DNA of 64,000 nt from an uncultured Dialister sp. (GTDB lineage: Bacteria; Bacillota; Negativicutes; Veillonellales; Dialisteraceae): assembly GCA_900759415.1 (NCBI GenBank), contig CAAEVC010000155.1:1-64000 (forward strand), in the 5' to 3' direction. Shown here piece after piece: positions 33,637 through 42,387 of the stretch. Made by a program: the position numbers and the translations under genes. Position 1 is the first letter of the stretch; each line of letters starts with the position of its first letter. The notes below the pieces were generated by a model. That model ran no database searches, was not told where the DNA came from, and saw only the letters and a list, made by a program, of their open reading frames with translations.

Positions 33637-34973
33637 AATTTCATGAATTTCTCATTTCCTATGGTAAAAGCAGAGGAAATCACTTATTTTACAAAGATGA
33701 AGAGCAAAGCTTTACCTATGGCGAAGCCTTAAGGGAAGTAGATGCCATCAGGGACAGGCTTTCATCTCTTTCTCTTTCCAGCCATCTGGTAGCTCTTTAT
33801 TTCACCAGCATGGTGGACCAGTTATTCTATTTCCTTGCAGTGGAATGGGCAGGCGGAATTCCCCTTCTTGTTCATGAATATTTAAAGGGTGAAGAAATCG
33901 GAGAACTGATAGAGCAGCAGAAGGTAGATGATTTCATTTCTGCAGTTCCGTTCCATGGATTTTCTATAGAGAAAATGGGAGATCTGTATTATGAAAAATT
34001 TCATCATCACAATCACTGGACAGGAGATATGGCAGTGCTGACGTCTGGAAGCAGCGGTGTGCCAAAAGTGTTTTTCAGAAAGGCGGAGAGCTGGACCGAT
34101 TTCTTTCCTCATCAGAATAAGGTCTTTCATGTAAATGAAGATTCAAGCCTTTTTTTCCACGGTTCCCTTGCTTTTACCGGAAATCTGAATATGGTGATGG
34201 AGTTCCTTTCTGCCGGTGCATCTCTTCATGGAAGTAGTGTGCTGTCTCCAAGAACCTGGATGAAACGGATTCATGAGGAAGAGATTTCCCATGTGTATAT
34301 GATACCGTCCAAGCTGTCGCCTCTTTCTAAGGTGAGGGAGAAGGATGATGGACTGCGCTTTATTCTGACCGGATCCCAGCTCATGACCTCAACTCTTTTT
34401 CACCGGCTGAAGAACTGTTTCCCGTCATCCAGAGTTATTCTTTATTATGGGGCTTCGGAACTCAGTTATGTTTCCTTCATGGAGGGAGAAGAAATACTGG
34501 AACATCCTGATGCAGTAGGAAAAACTTTTGAAGGCGTGCAGGTTTCTATTCAGAATGGAGAAATCATGGTAGATACCCCTTATGGGGTGGAAGGTATCAC
34601 GCGGCCTTTCACTTGCCATGATCTGGGCATCATCGATGATGAAGGAAGGATTCATTTCCTTGGCAGAAGGGAAGATGTGTATCACATCCAGGGAAATCAT
34701 GTATCCAAACAGAAGGTGATTTCCCATCTCCTCATGGTGAATGGGGTAGAGGAAGCGGAGATCCTGCCGTTGAAGAAGAACGATGGGGATGACCGGATGA
34801 TTGCTTTCCTTGCAGGAGATATTCCATCTTCTTCAGAAATCGTGAATCAGCTTTCAAAGAAGCTCCGTCTCTGGGAAATTCCTCATGCTTTTGTGAAAGT
34901 GAAACAGATACCTCGTACATCTACAGGAAAAACAGACAGAAAGAAATTAAGGGAAATGGCAGGTGAATTATGA
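33633..34973 (+). CDS. AMP-forming acyl-CoA ligase (YhfT/VraA-like)
   Basis: This adenylate-forming enzyme of about 446 residues activates a carboxylic acid. It has the P-loop VLTSGSSGVPK, a YYGASELSY motif, HDLGIIDDEGRIHFLGRREDVYHIQG and the C-terminal lysine loop PRTSTGKTDRKKL. ATG 33633 overlaps the thiolase stop and has AGGAGG upstream; the longer 33597 frame is not needed. In the bioY, BirA-controlled setting the acid could be a pimelate or fatty acid related to biotin salvage; that substrate is speculation. RluA follows with another ATGA overlap. Confidence 0.85.
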   Translation: MKFHEFLISYGKSRGNHLFYKDEEQSFTYGEALREVDAIRDRLSSLSLSSHLVALYFTSMVDQLFYFLAVEWAGGIPLLVHEYLKGEEIGELIEQQKVDDFISAVPFHGFSIEKMGDLYYEKFHHHNHWTGDMAVLTSGSSGVPKVFFRKAESWTDFFPHQNKVFHVNEDSSLFFHGSLAFTGNLNMVMEFLSAGASLHGSSVLSPRTWMKRIHEEEISHVYMIPSKLSPLSKVREKDDGLRFILTGSQLMTSTLFHRLKNCFPSSRVILYYGASELSYVSFMEGEEILEHPDAVGKTFEGVQVSIQNGEIMVDTPYGVEGITRPFTCHDLGIIDDEGRIHFLGRREDVYHIQGNHVSKQKVISHLLMVNGVEEAEILPLKKNDGDDRMIAFLAGDIPSSSEIVNQLSKKLRLWEIPHAFVKVKQIPRTSTGKTDRKKLREMAGEL

Positions 34974-35932
34974 AATCGTGGATTGTGACTCCGCAGGAAG
35001 AAGGAACTCTTTCATTTAAATATGTGAGCCGGCTGCTGCCGAATGCACCGTCCGGTCTTTTAAGAAAGAGCATGAGAAAGAAAAATATCACCCTCAATAA
35101 AAAGAAAATAGAAGGAAGAGAAGTACTGAAAGCAGGAGATGAGGTGCAGATCTGGTTTTCCGATGATACTCTTCAGAAATTCATGGGAGAAGAGAAGAAA
35201 GGAAGGAAAGACAATATGGATTTCCCATCTCTCATTCTGTATGAAGATGATGAAATCCTGGTACTCAATAAACCGGCAGGTCTTCTTTCTCAGGGAGATG
35301 CTTCAGGAGCTGGCTCTCTTAATGATGGACTTCTTGCCTATCTTCATGACCTCATTACCCCTGCTTTCCGTCCTTCCATCTGTAATCGGTTGGACAGGAA
35401 TACCAGCGGCATCGTTCTGGCGGGAAAGACGATGAACAGTCTTCAGAAGCTGAATGAAATGATTAAAACGAGAAAAATTCAGAAGTTCTATAAAGCCCTT
35501 GTACTGGGAGAAACAGGAGAGGAAGGTACCTATGGGGGATACATGGTGAAAGACAGCGCTCTGAACAGAGTGGCGTACAGGAGTGCCCCGGAAGAAGGCG
35601 CAAGGGCGGTGGAAACCAGATTTGAGAGAGAACTGGTGAAGGAAACAAAGGGCATCATCTATTCTCTTGTCAGAGTGGAACTGGTCACCGGATTCTCTCA
35701 TCAGATCCGGGTCCACTTTGCCCATGATCACCACCCTCTTCTGGGAGAAAAGAAATATGGCACAAAAGAGAGTGTAAGAGTTTCAGAGATTCTTCACATC
35801 CGCCGTCAGATGCTTCACTCCTCTGAAGTGGTATTCCCGGAAATGGAAGGAGAACTCGCTTACCTTTCCGGAAAATCCTTCAAGGCTCCTTTGCCAAAGG
35901 ATATGGAAAAGGTTATAAGCGCAGAGCTATGA
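34970..35932 (+). CDS. RluA-family pseudouridine synthase
   Basis: This 320-residue enzyme isomerises uridine in rRNA or tRNA. An S4-like N-terminal part (RKSMRKKNITLNKKKIEGREVLKAGD) is followed by the catalytic domain: DEILVLNKPAGLLSQ, CNRLDRNTSGIVL with the catalytic Asp, and GFSHQIRVHFAHDHHPLLGE. It overlaps the ligase gene by four bases, so it is translated with the bioY-type operon without an obvious functional link. The target position cannot be read from the sequence. A heptad array touches its stop. Confidence 0.88.
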   Translation: MKSWIVTPQEEGTLSFKYVSRLLPNAPSGLLRKSMRKKNITLNKKKIEGREVLKAGDEVQIWFSDDTLQKFMGEEKKGRKDNMDFPSLILYEDDEILVLNKPAGLLSQGDASGAGSLNDGLLAYLHDLITPAFRPSICNRLDRNTSGIVLAGKTMNSLQKLNEMIKTRKIQKFYKALVLGETGEEGTYGGYMVKDSALNRVAYRSAPEEGARAVETRFERELVKETKGIIYSLVRVELVTGFSHQIRVHFAHDHHPLLGEKKYGTKESVRVSEILHIRRQMLHSSEVVFPEMEGELAYLSGKSFKAPLPKDMEKVISAEL

Positions 35933-36240
35933 GTTTATGAGCGATGAGCGGAGGTAAAAAACATTATGTTTTTTAGAGCCTTACGAGTCAGTGAGATTTC
36001 GATTGGCTTTCCGCTGTCCGTGATTCGCTTTCCGAATATATCAGTGGTCAAACTGCTTTTAGAAAAACGAAAAGAGGGTTGTGAAAAAATACATTGGTAT
36101 TTTTTCACAACCCTCTCTTTATATGTGGCAAAGGGGATTTAACCTCACTCAACTCTTAAGCCCTTATCCGGGGCCTATAGATTTATCAGCGGAGCCGATA
36201 CCTTTGCTTTGTGCTCATCGCTCATAGCTCAAGGCTCTTT
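35924..36240. repeat. Gene-free unit bounded by inverted heptad arrays
   Basis: The left arm has GAG at 35924, 35931, 35939 and 35946. The right arm has CTC at 36214, 36221, 36228 and 36235 in exact 7-bp phase and reads as the inverse of the left. Between them lie a strong hairpin (36071-36120) and AT-rich sequence without genes. The left arm is followed by AGGTAAAAAACATTATG. The structure resembles a miniature inverted-repeat element, with size close to the 1016-1574 unit minus its gene. Confidence 0.75.
36071..36120. terminator. Bidirectional terminator of the GGTTGTGA type
   Basis: AAAGAGGGTTGTGAAAAAATA pairs with TATTTTTTCACAACCCTCT across a five-base loop. It can serve rluA (+) and the dehydrogenase gene (-). 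Similar hairpins occur at 46752, 52126 and 54755. Confidence 0.85.
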
Positions 36241-37183
36241 AACAGATGATGTTTTTCTGATTTCCTTCTATGTAGCTTTCCAGGTTATCAAAGACGATGA
36301 TGGCTCTTCTCTTCATGGCTTCTTCTGTATTGAATCCTACATGGGGTGTGAGAAGGATGTGAGGTGCATGGAGGAGGGGGTAATCCAGGGGAAGGGGCGG
36401 TTCCATGTCGAATACGTCGATGGCGGCACCGGCGATTTTTCCTTCGTTCAGTGCATCAGCAAGTGCTTTATTGTCTATGACACCGCCTCTGGCTGTATTG
36501 ATGAGGATGGCTTCTTTTTTCATGAGGGATAATTTTTCCCGGTTGATGAAATGTTTTGTATCCGCTGTGAAGGGAAGGTGGAGCGATACGATATCACTGG
36601 TTTTGAGAAGAGTGTCAAGGTCGGTGTATTCTATAGATGGATTGTTGTGAGAGCGGTTGTATCCGATGACTTTTGCGCCGAAGACTCTGGCCAGTTCTGC
36701 TACTCTGGATCCGATGGCACCGGTTCCGATGAGGCCGAGGGTACGGCCCTGAAGTTCGATTCCCTGGAGATTTCCTGCTTCCTTCTGATTCCTTGTCACA
36801 GCATCTCCTTCCAGCAGTTTTCTGTACAGGGAAAGAATCATTCCGATAGTGATTTCAGCTACCGATTCGGTGGAGTAACCTGCACAGTTGGAGACGGCGA
36901 TGTTCCGTTTTTTGCAGGTTTCGATGTCTACATGGTCGACGCCGGTGAAGGCTACGCAGATATACTTAAGAGAGGGAGCATAAGAAAGGGCTTCTTCTTT
37001 TAATGGATAATTGGCAATGACGGCAAGGTCAGCTTTTTCTATACGATTTCCCAGCTCCTTCTGATCTTTGGGGAGACTGTCATAGGAAGTCAGATGGAAA
37101 CCTTTTTCCACAAGGTTTGCAGAAAGAGTATGAAGTACTTCTTTTGAAATGCCAAGAGGCTGAGCGATTACGATTTCTTTCAT
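36239..37183 (-). CDS. NAD-dependent D-2-hydroxyacid dehydrogenase
   Basis: This 314-residue oxidoreductase of the D-isomer family (glycerate, lactate or phosphoglycerate type) reduces a 2-keto acid. It has the NAD-binding GRTLGLIGTGAIGSRVA near the middle, NTARGGVID with catalytic Arg, AAIDVFDMEPP with Glu, and LTPHVGF with the acid His. A GAAAGGAGC site precedes the ATG. Downstream of the DMT transporter, 25 bases separate the two genes, so they probably form an operon. The substrate is not deducible. Confidence 0.88.
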   Translation of the reverse strand: MKEIVIAQPLGISKEVLHTLSANLVEKGFHLTSYDSLPKDQKELGNRIEKADLAVIANYPLKEEALSYAPSLKYICVAFTGVDHVDIETCKKRNIAVSNCAGYSTESVAEITIGMILSLYRKLLEGDAVTRNQKEAGNLQGIELQGRTLGLIGTGAIGSRVAELARVFGAKVIGYNRSHNNPSIEYTDLDTLLKTSDIVSLHLPFTADTKHFINREKLSLMKKEAILINTARGGVIDNKALADALNEGKIAGAAIDVFDMEPPLPLDYPLLHAPHILLTPHVGFNTEEAMKRRAIIVFDNLESYIEGNQKNIIC

Positions 37184-37208
37184 GATAAGCTCCTTTCAGG
37201 ACAGCACA

Positions 37209-38087
37209 TTATTTTCTGTGAAAGCCTTTAATCAGTACAGGACTGGGGACCTGAGAGAGGAATACTCCAATTGTCATGGCGATGATGCCGATGTACTGAC
37301 GGATGGTGAATGATTCATCGAGGAAGAAAATACCGGAAAGACCGCCAAATACCATTTCCATACTGAGAATCATGGAAGCTTCTGTAGGAGGGAGGTGTTT
37401 CTGCCCCACTGCTTGCAGGGTATAGGCGATGCTGGTAGACATGATGCCGGTGTAGAGAATCGGCCACAGGGCGCCCTGAAGGCCGGAAACGGAAGGTTCT
37501 TCAAAGGTGAAGGCAAGGATGAGGTTCAGGAAACCGGTGACAAAGAACTGTCCGCAGGAAAGGAGAACCGGTGAGAATCGCTGGGTCAGATAATTGAGCA
37601 TGTGGATCTGAACGGTGAATGCCAGTGCACAGATAAGCATGAGCCCGTCGCCCAGACTGATAGAAAAATCTTCAGTAATAGAAATATAATATACTCCGAT
37701 CAATGCAAGGATGGCACCGATGATGTGATTCCTGAGGAGCGGATGACCGAGAAAGAGTCCGGTGAGTGGGACAAGAATGAGGTAATTGGCAGTCAGGAAA
37801 CTTGCTTTAGAAGCGGTGGTGTACTGAAGGCCTACCTGCTGGAGGGTGGCACCGAAAAAGAGAGGAATGCCTACGAGGAGGAAGGCAAGCCAGAGGGGAA
37901 TGGAAGTAGGAACAGGATTCTTTCCTGAAGGATACATGAAAAGAACGGGAAGAAGGGCGATGGAACCAAGGATGAAACGGAAACCGTTGAAGGTGTATGG
38001 TCCGACACTGTCCATGCCCAAGACCTGAGCAACGAAGGCAACGCCCCAGATAAGGGATGCCAGAAGTAAAAGCAGACGATATTTCAT
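37209..38087 (-). CDS. DMT-superfamily (EamA) transporter
   Basis: This 292-residue protein with ten predicted hydrophobic segments forms two EamA repeats. The first starts with RLLLLLASLIWGVAFVAQVLGM, and the second contains LLSCGQFFVTGFLNLIL and LPPTEASMILSMEMVFGGLSGIFFLDE, a strong EamA marker. Such proteins export amino acids or other metabolites. The gene precedes a hydroxyacid dehydrogenase on the same strand. Its exact substrate is unknown. Confidence 0.88.
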   Translation of the reverse strand: MKYRLLLLLASLIWGVAFVAQVLGMDSVGPYTFNGFRFILGSIALLPVLFMYPSGKNPVPTSIPLWLAFLLVGIPLFFGATLQQVGLQYTTASKASFLTANYLILVPLTGLFLGHPLLRNHIIGAILALIGVYYISITEDFSISLGDGLMLICALAFTVQIHMLNYLTQRFSPVLLSCGQFFVTGFLNLILAFTFEEPSVSGLQGALWPILYTGIMSTSIAYTLQAVGQKHLPPTEASMILSMEMVFGGLSGIFFLDESFTIRQYIGIIAMTIGVFLSQVPSPVLIKGFHRK

Positions 38088-38175
38088 GAATAAACTCCTT
38101 TAGATAATGTATAATCATTATAGCAGATTTCATAATAAAGATTAAAAGAGTTTACGATAAGCAGGGGGAATTTTT

Positions 38176-38979
38176 ATGTCAATTCGTATGATTGCTATAG
38201 ATCTGGATGGTACGCTTCTTCATGATGATATGAGTATTTCAGCCTATTCCTGTGATGTGATCCGGAGAGCCATGGAAAAGGGATATAAAGTGGTGATTGC
38301 TACAGGAAGAATGTGGGATTCCGCCCGTCTGAAGGTGGACCTTCTTTCTCTGGGAAATGTGCCGGTCATCTGCTATACCGGGGCCTGGATCATGATGAGT
38401 GAGACAGGGGAAACGGTAGAGAAGGAAGAAATGGAACCGGTGCTGGCAGAAAAGATTCTCCAGTCTGCCCGGGGAAAGGGATGGCATATCACTTCATTCA
38501 TGGATGATCAGATTTATATGGATCAGCCGGACGGGACGGAAATCAAATACAGGAAATATCGTTCCAGGCAGCCTGTGTTTGTGGGAGAAGAATTCTATCA
38601 TCCAAAGAAACCGGTGACTCGTATCGTCTTCTCCAATCCTTCTTTTGAAGAAAGGAAAAGGATTCGGGAAGAACTGGAAAAAGAATTTGGAAATAAAGTA
38701 GACATCGTATTCCCGGGAGATGATTTCATCGATGTGCATAAGAAAGGAATCAATAAAGCAGAAGCCGTCCGTTTCCTCTGCAGGAAAGAGGGCTTTACCA
38801 TGGATGAAGTCATGGCTTTTGGAAATACAGAAAATGATGTGCCCCTTCTTAAAGAAGCAGGCCTGTCCTATGCAGTGGCGAATGCAGATGATATAGCAAA
38901 GGATGCGGCCAAAGAAATCTGCCCTTCTAATGAAGAAGACGGGGTAGCCAGAACGATTGAGAAAATGCTGGATATCTGA
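38176..38979 (+). CDS. Cof-type HAD-IIB phosphatase
   Basis: This 267-residue sugar- or nucleotide-phosphate phosphatase of the Cof family has MIAIDLDGTLLHDDM with nucleophile Asp, VVIATGRMWDSA, KKGINKAEAVRFLCRKEG with the motif III Lys, and VMAFGNTENDVPLLKEAG as motif IV. The substitution GNTENDVPL for the usual GDxxND is slightly unusual. It is a single gene followed by a terminator module. Substrate range in the family is broad. Confidence 0.9.
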   Translation: MSIRMIAIDLDGTLLHDDMSISAYSCDVIRRAMEKGYKVVIATGRMWDSARLKVDLLSLGNVPVICYTGAWIMMSETGETVEKEEMEPVLAEKILQSARGKGWHITSFMDDQIYMDQPDGTEIKYRKYRSRQPVFVGEEFYHPKKPVTRIVFSNPSFEERKRIREELEKEFGNKVDIVFPGDDFIDVHKKGINKAEAVRFLCRKEGFTMDEVMAFGNTENDVPLLKEAGLSYAVANADDIAKDAAKEICPSNEEDGVARTIEKMLDI

Positions 38980-38998
38980 TTCTGTCAGCAGTGCTGAG

Positions 38999-39076
38999 GG
39001 ATAGGGGAAAGAAGACCGATATGCGGCATCCATATAGCAAAACTCCTCTGAGTCGATTTTGATTCAGAGGAGTTCT
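38999..39076 (+). terminator. Terminator module after the Cof gene, copy of the 28.7-kb module
   Basis: AACTCCTCTGA pairs with TCAGAGGAGTT around a loop. The block GGATAGGGGAAAGAAGACCG at 38999-39018 and AGCAAAACT before the stem repeat the module after ecfT. Confidence 0.78.
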
Positions 39077-39108
39077 TTATTTGGGAATAATGAAGTTTTT
39101 TACCTTTG

Positions 39109-39138
39109 CTCTGTGCTCATATCTCTGCGCTCATGGCT
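39109..39138 (-). repeat. Heptad array before the epimerase gene
   Basis: CTC recurs at exactly 39109, 39116, 39123 and 39130. The reverse complement reads like the 35924 array, and the flank GTTTTTTACCTTTGCT is the reverse complement of the AGGTAAAAAAC flank seen there. Confidence 0.75.
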
Positions 39139-39146
39139 TTTTTGTT

Positions 39147-40067
39147 TTATTTCCTCTCCATGAAGAATGTAAGCGTGTCCTTGAGGCCATCCTGCAGGTT
39201 ATAGGATGGTTTCCACTGAAGGATGGATTTTGTTTTTTCATTGGAGAGGGAGGAACGGTGGATGTCTCCTGTTCTTTCAGGACCATAATGGATCATAGAT
39301 TCATCAAGCCCTGCAAGGGATACCATGGTTTTTGCCAGTTCGTTAAGAGAGATTTCTGTTTCGGTGCTCACGTTGCAGATTTCTTCGTCGCCTCTGGTAA
39401 GGGCAGCGATGTTTGCACTGACAATGTCGTGAACGGAGATGAAATCTCTTGTCTGGGTGCCGTCACCGAATATGGTAATCGGCTTTCCTTCGGCGAGAAG
39501 TTTAGAGAAGATGTAGATGACGCCGCCTTCTCCATGGGCGCCCTGACGGGGACCGTATACATTGCTGTAGCGGAGAATGGTGTAATGAAGGCCATAGAGT
39601 TTATGGTAGAGTGCCAGATATCTTTCGGTCATCCATTTGGTGAGTCCGTAGAAGGAGGTGGGATCCGGTACTTCACTTTCTTTTAAGGGAAGTGACAGAT
39701 TATCTCCGTAGATGGCAGCAGAAGAGGAGAAAATGATTTTCCTGACTCCCGTCTTCCTTGCATTTTCCAGAATGGAAAGAAGGCCCATGATATTTTCATC
39801 AGCATCATAATAGGGGTTGTCAATGGAAGCAGGGACCATGGTCTGGGCTGCTTCATGATAGACGGTATCGAAGTGATGGGTCCTGAAGATATTTTCTATT
39901 TCAGGACTTCTGATGTCTGCTTCGATCCACTCCGCTTCTTTTGGAATAAATTCTCTGCTTCCGGTGGAAAGGTTATCGATGATGGTGACCTTGTGCCCTT
40001 CTTTGATTAAGGCGTCTACCAGATGAGAACCAATGAATCCTGCACCGCCGGTTACTAAAATGTTCAT
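39147..40067 (-). CDS. NAD-dependent nucleotide-sugar epimerase/dehydratase (GalE-like)
   Basis: This 306-residue extended short-chain dehydrogenase acts on UDP- or dTDP-sugars. It has ILVTGGAGFIGSHLVDAL at the N-terminus, IIDNLSTG, FSSSAAIYGD and YGLTK (Tyr and Lys), then RYSNVYGPRQ and GDGTQTRDFI, all UDP-glucose 4-epimerase-like. It may supply UDP-galactose, which glf could convert to the furanose, although the genes are 32 kb apart. Exact sugar specificity is not certain. Confidence 0.85.
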   Translation of the reverse strand: MNILVTGGAGFIGSHLVDALIKEGHKVTIIDNLSTGSREFIPKEAEWIEADIRSPEIENIFRTHHFDTVYHEAAQTMVPASIDNPYYDADENIMGLLSILENARKTGVRKIIFSSSAAIYGDNLSLPLKESEVPDPTSFYGLTKWMTERYLALYHKLYGLHYTILRYSNVYGPRQGAHGEGGVIYIFSKLLAEGKPITIFGDGTQTRDFISVHDIVSANIAALTRGDEEICNVSTETEISLNELAKTMVSLAGLDESMIHYGPERTGDIHRSSLSNEKTKSILQWKPSYNLQDGLKDTLTFFMERK

Positions 40068-40084
40068 GTATATGCTCCAATCCT

Positions 40085-40137
40085 GAAAAATATACTTTCC
40101 TTTATCTCACAGATGACAGAAGGAAAGATATTTTTCC
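40085..40137 (-). terminator. Terminator after xth on the minus strand
   Basis: GAAAAATATACTTTCCTT and AAGGAAAGATATTTTTC form a long stem with a loop of about 16 bases between xth and the epimerase gene. Confidence 0.65.
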
Positions 40138-40138
40138 T

Positions 40139-40903
40139 TTATTCTTCAATGATCAGTTCAATGGGGCAGTGATCGCTTCCCATGATTTCAGGATGAATGG
40201 ATGCACCTTTGATGTGATCATTCCAGTCACTGGAAACAAGGAAATAGTCAATTCTCCAGCCTACATTTCTTTCTCTTGCTTTTGCAAAGTAACTCCACCA
40301 GGAATAGGCATCCTTCTGATCCGGATGGAGGTAGCGGAAGGAATCGGTAAATCCTGAAGAAAGAAGAGCAGTCATTTTGCTTCTTTCTTCATCGGTAAAT
40401 CCGGCATTCTTATGGTTGGAGGCAGGGTTAGCAATATCGATTTCTTCATGAGCTACGTTGAGGTCGCCGCAGAAAATGACCGGTTTTTCTTTTGCAAGGC
40501 CGGTGAGATAATCTCTTGCTGCATCTTCCCAGTCCATGCGGTAATCGAGACGAAGAAGGCCGCGCTTGCTGTTTGGTGTATAGCAGCAAATGAGGTAATG
40601 GCTGCCGAAGTCAGCAGTAATGATACGGCCTTCCTGGTCATGTTCTTCTATGCCAAGGCCATAGGTTACAGATTTCGGTTCTTCTTTCGTAAAGATGGCG
40701 GTGCCGCTGTATCCTTTCTTCACCGCACTGTTCCAGTACTGGTGATAGCCTGGGAGTTCCAGTTCGATCTGATCAGGCTGAAGCTTGGTTTCCTGTAGGC
40801 ATACGCAGTCTGCATCGAGGGCATTGAACGCATCCATAAAGCCTTTTTTCAGGCAGGCTCTTAAACCATTCACGTTCCAGGAAATGTATTTCAGTTGTTT
40901 CAT
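40139..40903 (-). CDS. xth: Exodeoxyribonuclease III (AP endonuclease)
   Basis: This 254-residue DNA repair enzyme cuts at abasic sites and degrades one strand from 3' ends. Motifs of the exonuclease III fold are clear: YISWNVNGLRACLKKGF (Asn), VCLQETKL (metal-binding Glu), IFCGDLNVAHEEIDIANP and IMGSDHCPIELII (Asp-His pair). AAAGGAG precedes the ATG. A hairpin terminator follows. Confidence 0.94.
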   Translation of the reverse strand: MKQLKYISWNVNGLRACLKKGFMDAFNALDADCVCLQETKLQPDQIELELPGYHQYWNSAVKKGYSGTAIFTKEEPKSVTYGLGIEEHDQEGRIITADFGSHYLICCYTPNSKRGLLRLDYRMDWEDAARDYLTGLAKEKPVIFCGDLNVAHEEIDIANPASNHKNAGFTDEERSKMTALLSSGFTDSFRYLHPDQKDAYSWWSYFAKARERNVGWRIDYFLVSSDWNDHIKGASIHPEIMGSDHCPIELIIEE

Positions 40904-41052
40904 AAGAATCTCCTTTCAGTAATGCTGCAAGATCATATTCAAATTATACACTCTGTATATGCCATTTTCTATTATAGAACATAGCATGAAGAGTTAAAAA
41001 AGTTTAAACGGAATGATAAATCACTGTGAATTCCCATAAGAGAAATGAAAAT

Positions 41053-42387
41053 TCATCTTTCGTGGATATATTTTTTGTAGAGGAAAATGCAGATAAGTAC
41101 AGAAAGCAGGGACCCTGCAGGAGTCGCCATTCCCATAGGCCAGAGGGGGTCGGCAAACATGACAGAAGCCAGATAGGTGCCTGGGATGCGGACGGCAAAG
41201 ATGGAAATCACATTATGAATGAAAGAGAAAATGGCTTTCCTGTAAGCTGCAAAATAACCGCTGAAACAAAAGTGTACGCCGGCAACAGCACAGTCAATGA
41301 CGTAAGACTGAAGGTAATCATCGCCCATGCGGACCACATTGTCTTCTCCGGGAACGAAGAGTGCCATGATTTCAGCCGCTTTGTAGTGGACGAGAATGAT
41401 ACAGAAGATGCCGAATGCGATGCAGATGGAAATGCCGTAATAAAGCGCTTTTCTGCCTCGGCTGTGATTTCTGGCGCCTGCATTCTGAGCGGCGGTGGCA
41501 GAGACAGTGGCCATCATGGCAGACGGAACGAGGAAGAGGAAGCTGATGATTTTTTCTACAATACCTACGGCAGCAGCCGCTTCTACGCCAAGCCCATTGG
41601 CAATGGCTGTGATGGCGAGGAAGGAAATCTGAATCAGTCCATCCTGACAGGAAATAGGAAGGCCGATGGATAAGATATCATGAATGTCACTTTTCAGCGG
41701 TTTGAAATCTTCCAGCGTAAGGCCAAGGGGCATGAGATTCCTGTACATGTAACCCAGTGCAAAGATGACGCTCACTGCTTCACTGATCAGCGTTCCCCAG
41801 GCGGCGCCGGCAGCTGCCATATGATAGTGGCCGATGAGGATGTAATCAAGGGAAATATTGAAGAGCCCTGCGATGGCGATGAATATCATAGGCGCTTTCG
41901 TATTGCCTGCGCCTCTAAGGATGCCGGAGAGCACATTATAGATGATGATAAAGGGAATACCTGCAAAGCAGATGTAGAGATATTTCGTAGTTTCTTCCCA
42001 TGCTTCCAGAGGAGTCTGAAGGACAGTGAGAATGGAGGGAATAGAGAAAATAAGAATGAAGGTAAGAATAAAAGAAGCAGGGAGAAATAAAAGGGTGGAG
42101 CTTCCCATGAGACGGTAGGACCCTTTGTCATCCTTTTCTCCCATTGCACGGGCAATGCATACGGTTGTCCCGGTGGTAAGTCCTGCTATGATGACGATGA
42201 CCATATGCATGACCTGACTGCCTATGGCGACTCCTGTTACCGGAGCGGCGCCGTAGTACTGTCCGGTAATGAAAAGATCCGCCATGCCATAGAAGGTCTG
42301 CAGGAAACAGGCAGCCAGATAGGGGATGGCAAAGGTCATCATCTTAGAAAGAAGAGGGCCTTTTGTTAAATCATTTTTTATAACCAT
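41053..42387 (-). CDS. MATE-family multidrug/ion efflux transporter
   Basis: This 444-residue protein with about 12 hydrophobic segments exchanges drugs or metabolites for Na+ or H+. The opening DLTKGPLLSKMMTFAIPYLAACFLQTFYGMADLFITGQYYG is typical of DinF/NorM-type MATE proteins; the middle contains GAAWGTLISEAVSVI and the second repeat LPISCQDGLIQISFLAITAIANGLG. It is alone on the minus strand. No regulator is adjacent. The specific substrate is unknown. Confidence 0.9.
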   Translation of the reverse strand: MVIKNDLTKGPLLSKMMTFAIPYLAACFLQTFYGMADLFITGQYYGAAPVTGVAIGSQVMHMVIVIIAGLTTGTTVCIARAMGEKDDKGSYRLMGSSTLLFLPASFILTFILIFSIPSILTVLQTPLEAWEETTKYLYICFAGIPFIIIYNVLSGILRGAGNTKAPMIFIAIAGLFNISLDYILIGHYHMAAAGAAWGTLISEAVSVIFALGYMYRNLMPLGLTLEDFKPLKSDIHDILSIGLPISCQDGLIQISFLAITAIANGLGVEAAAAVGIVEKIISFLFLVPSAMMATVSATAAQNAGARNHSRGRKALYYGISICIAFGIFCIILVHYKAAEIMALFVPGEDNVVRMGDDYLQSYVIDCAVAGVHFCFSGYFAAYRKAIFSFIHNVISIFAVRIPGTYLASVMFADPLWPMGMATPAGSLLSVLICIFLYKKYIHER

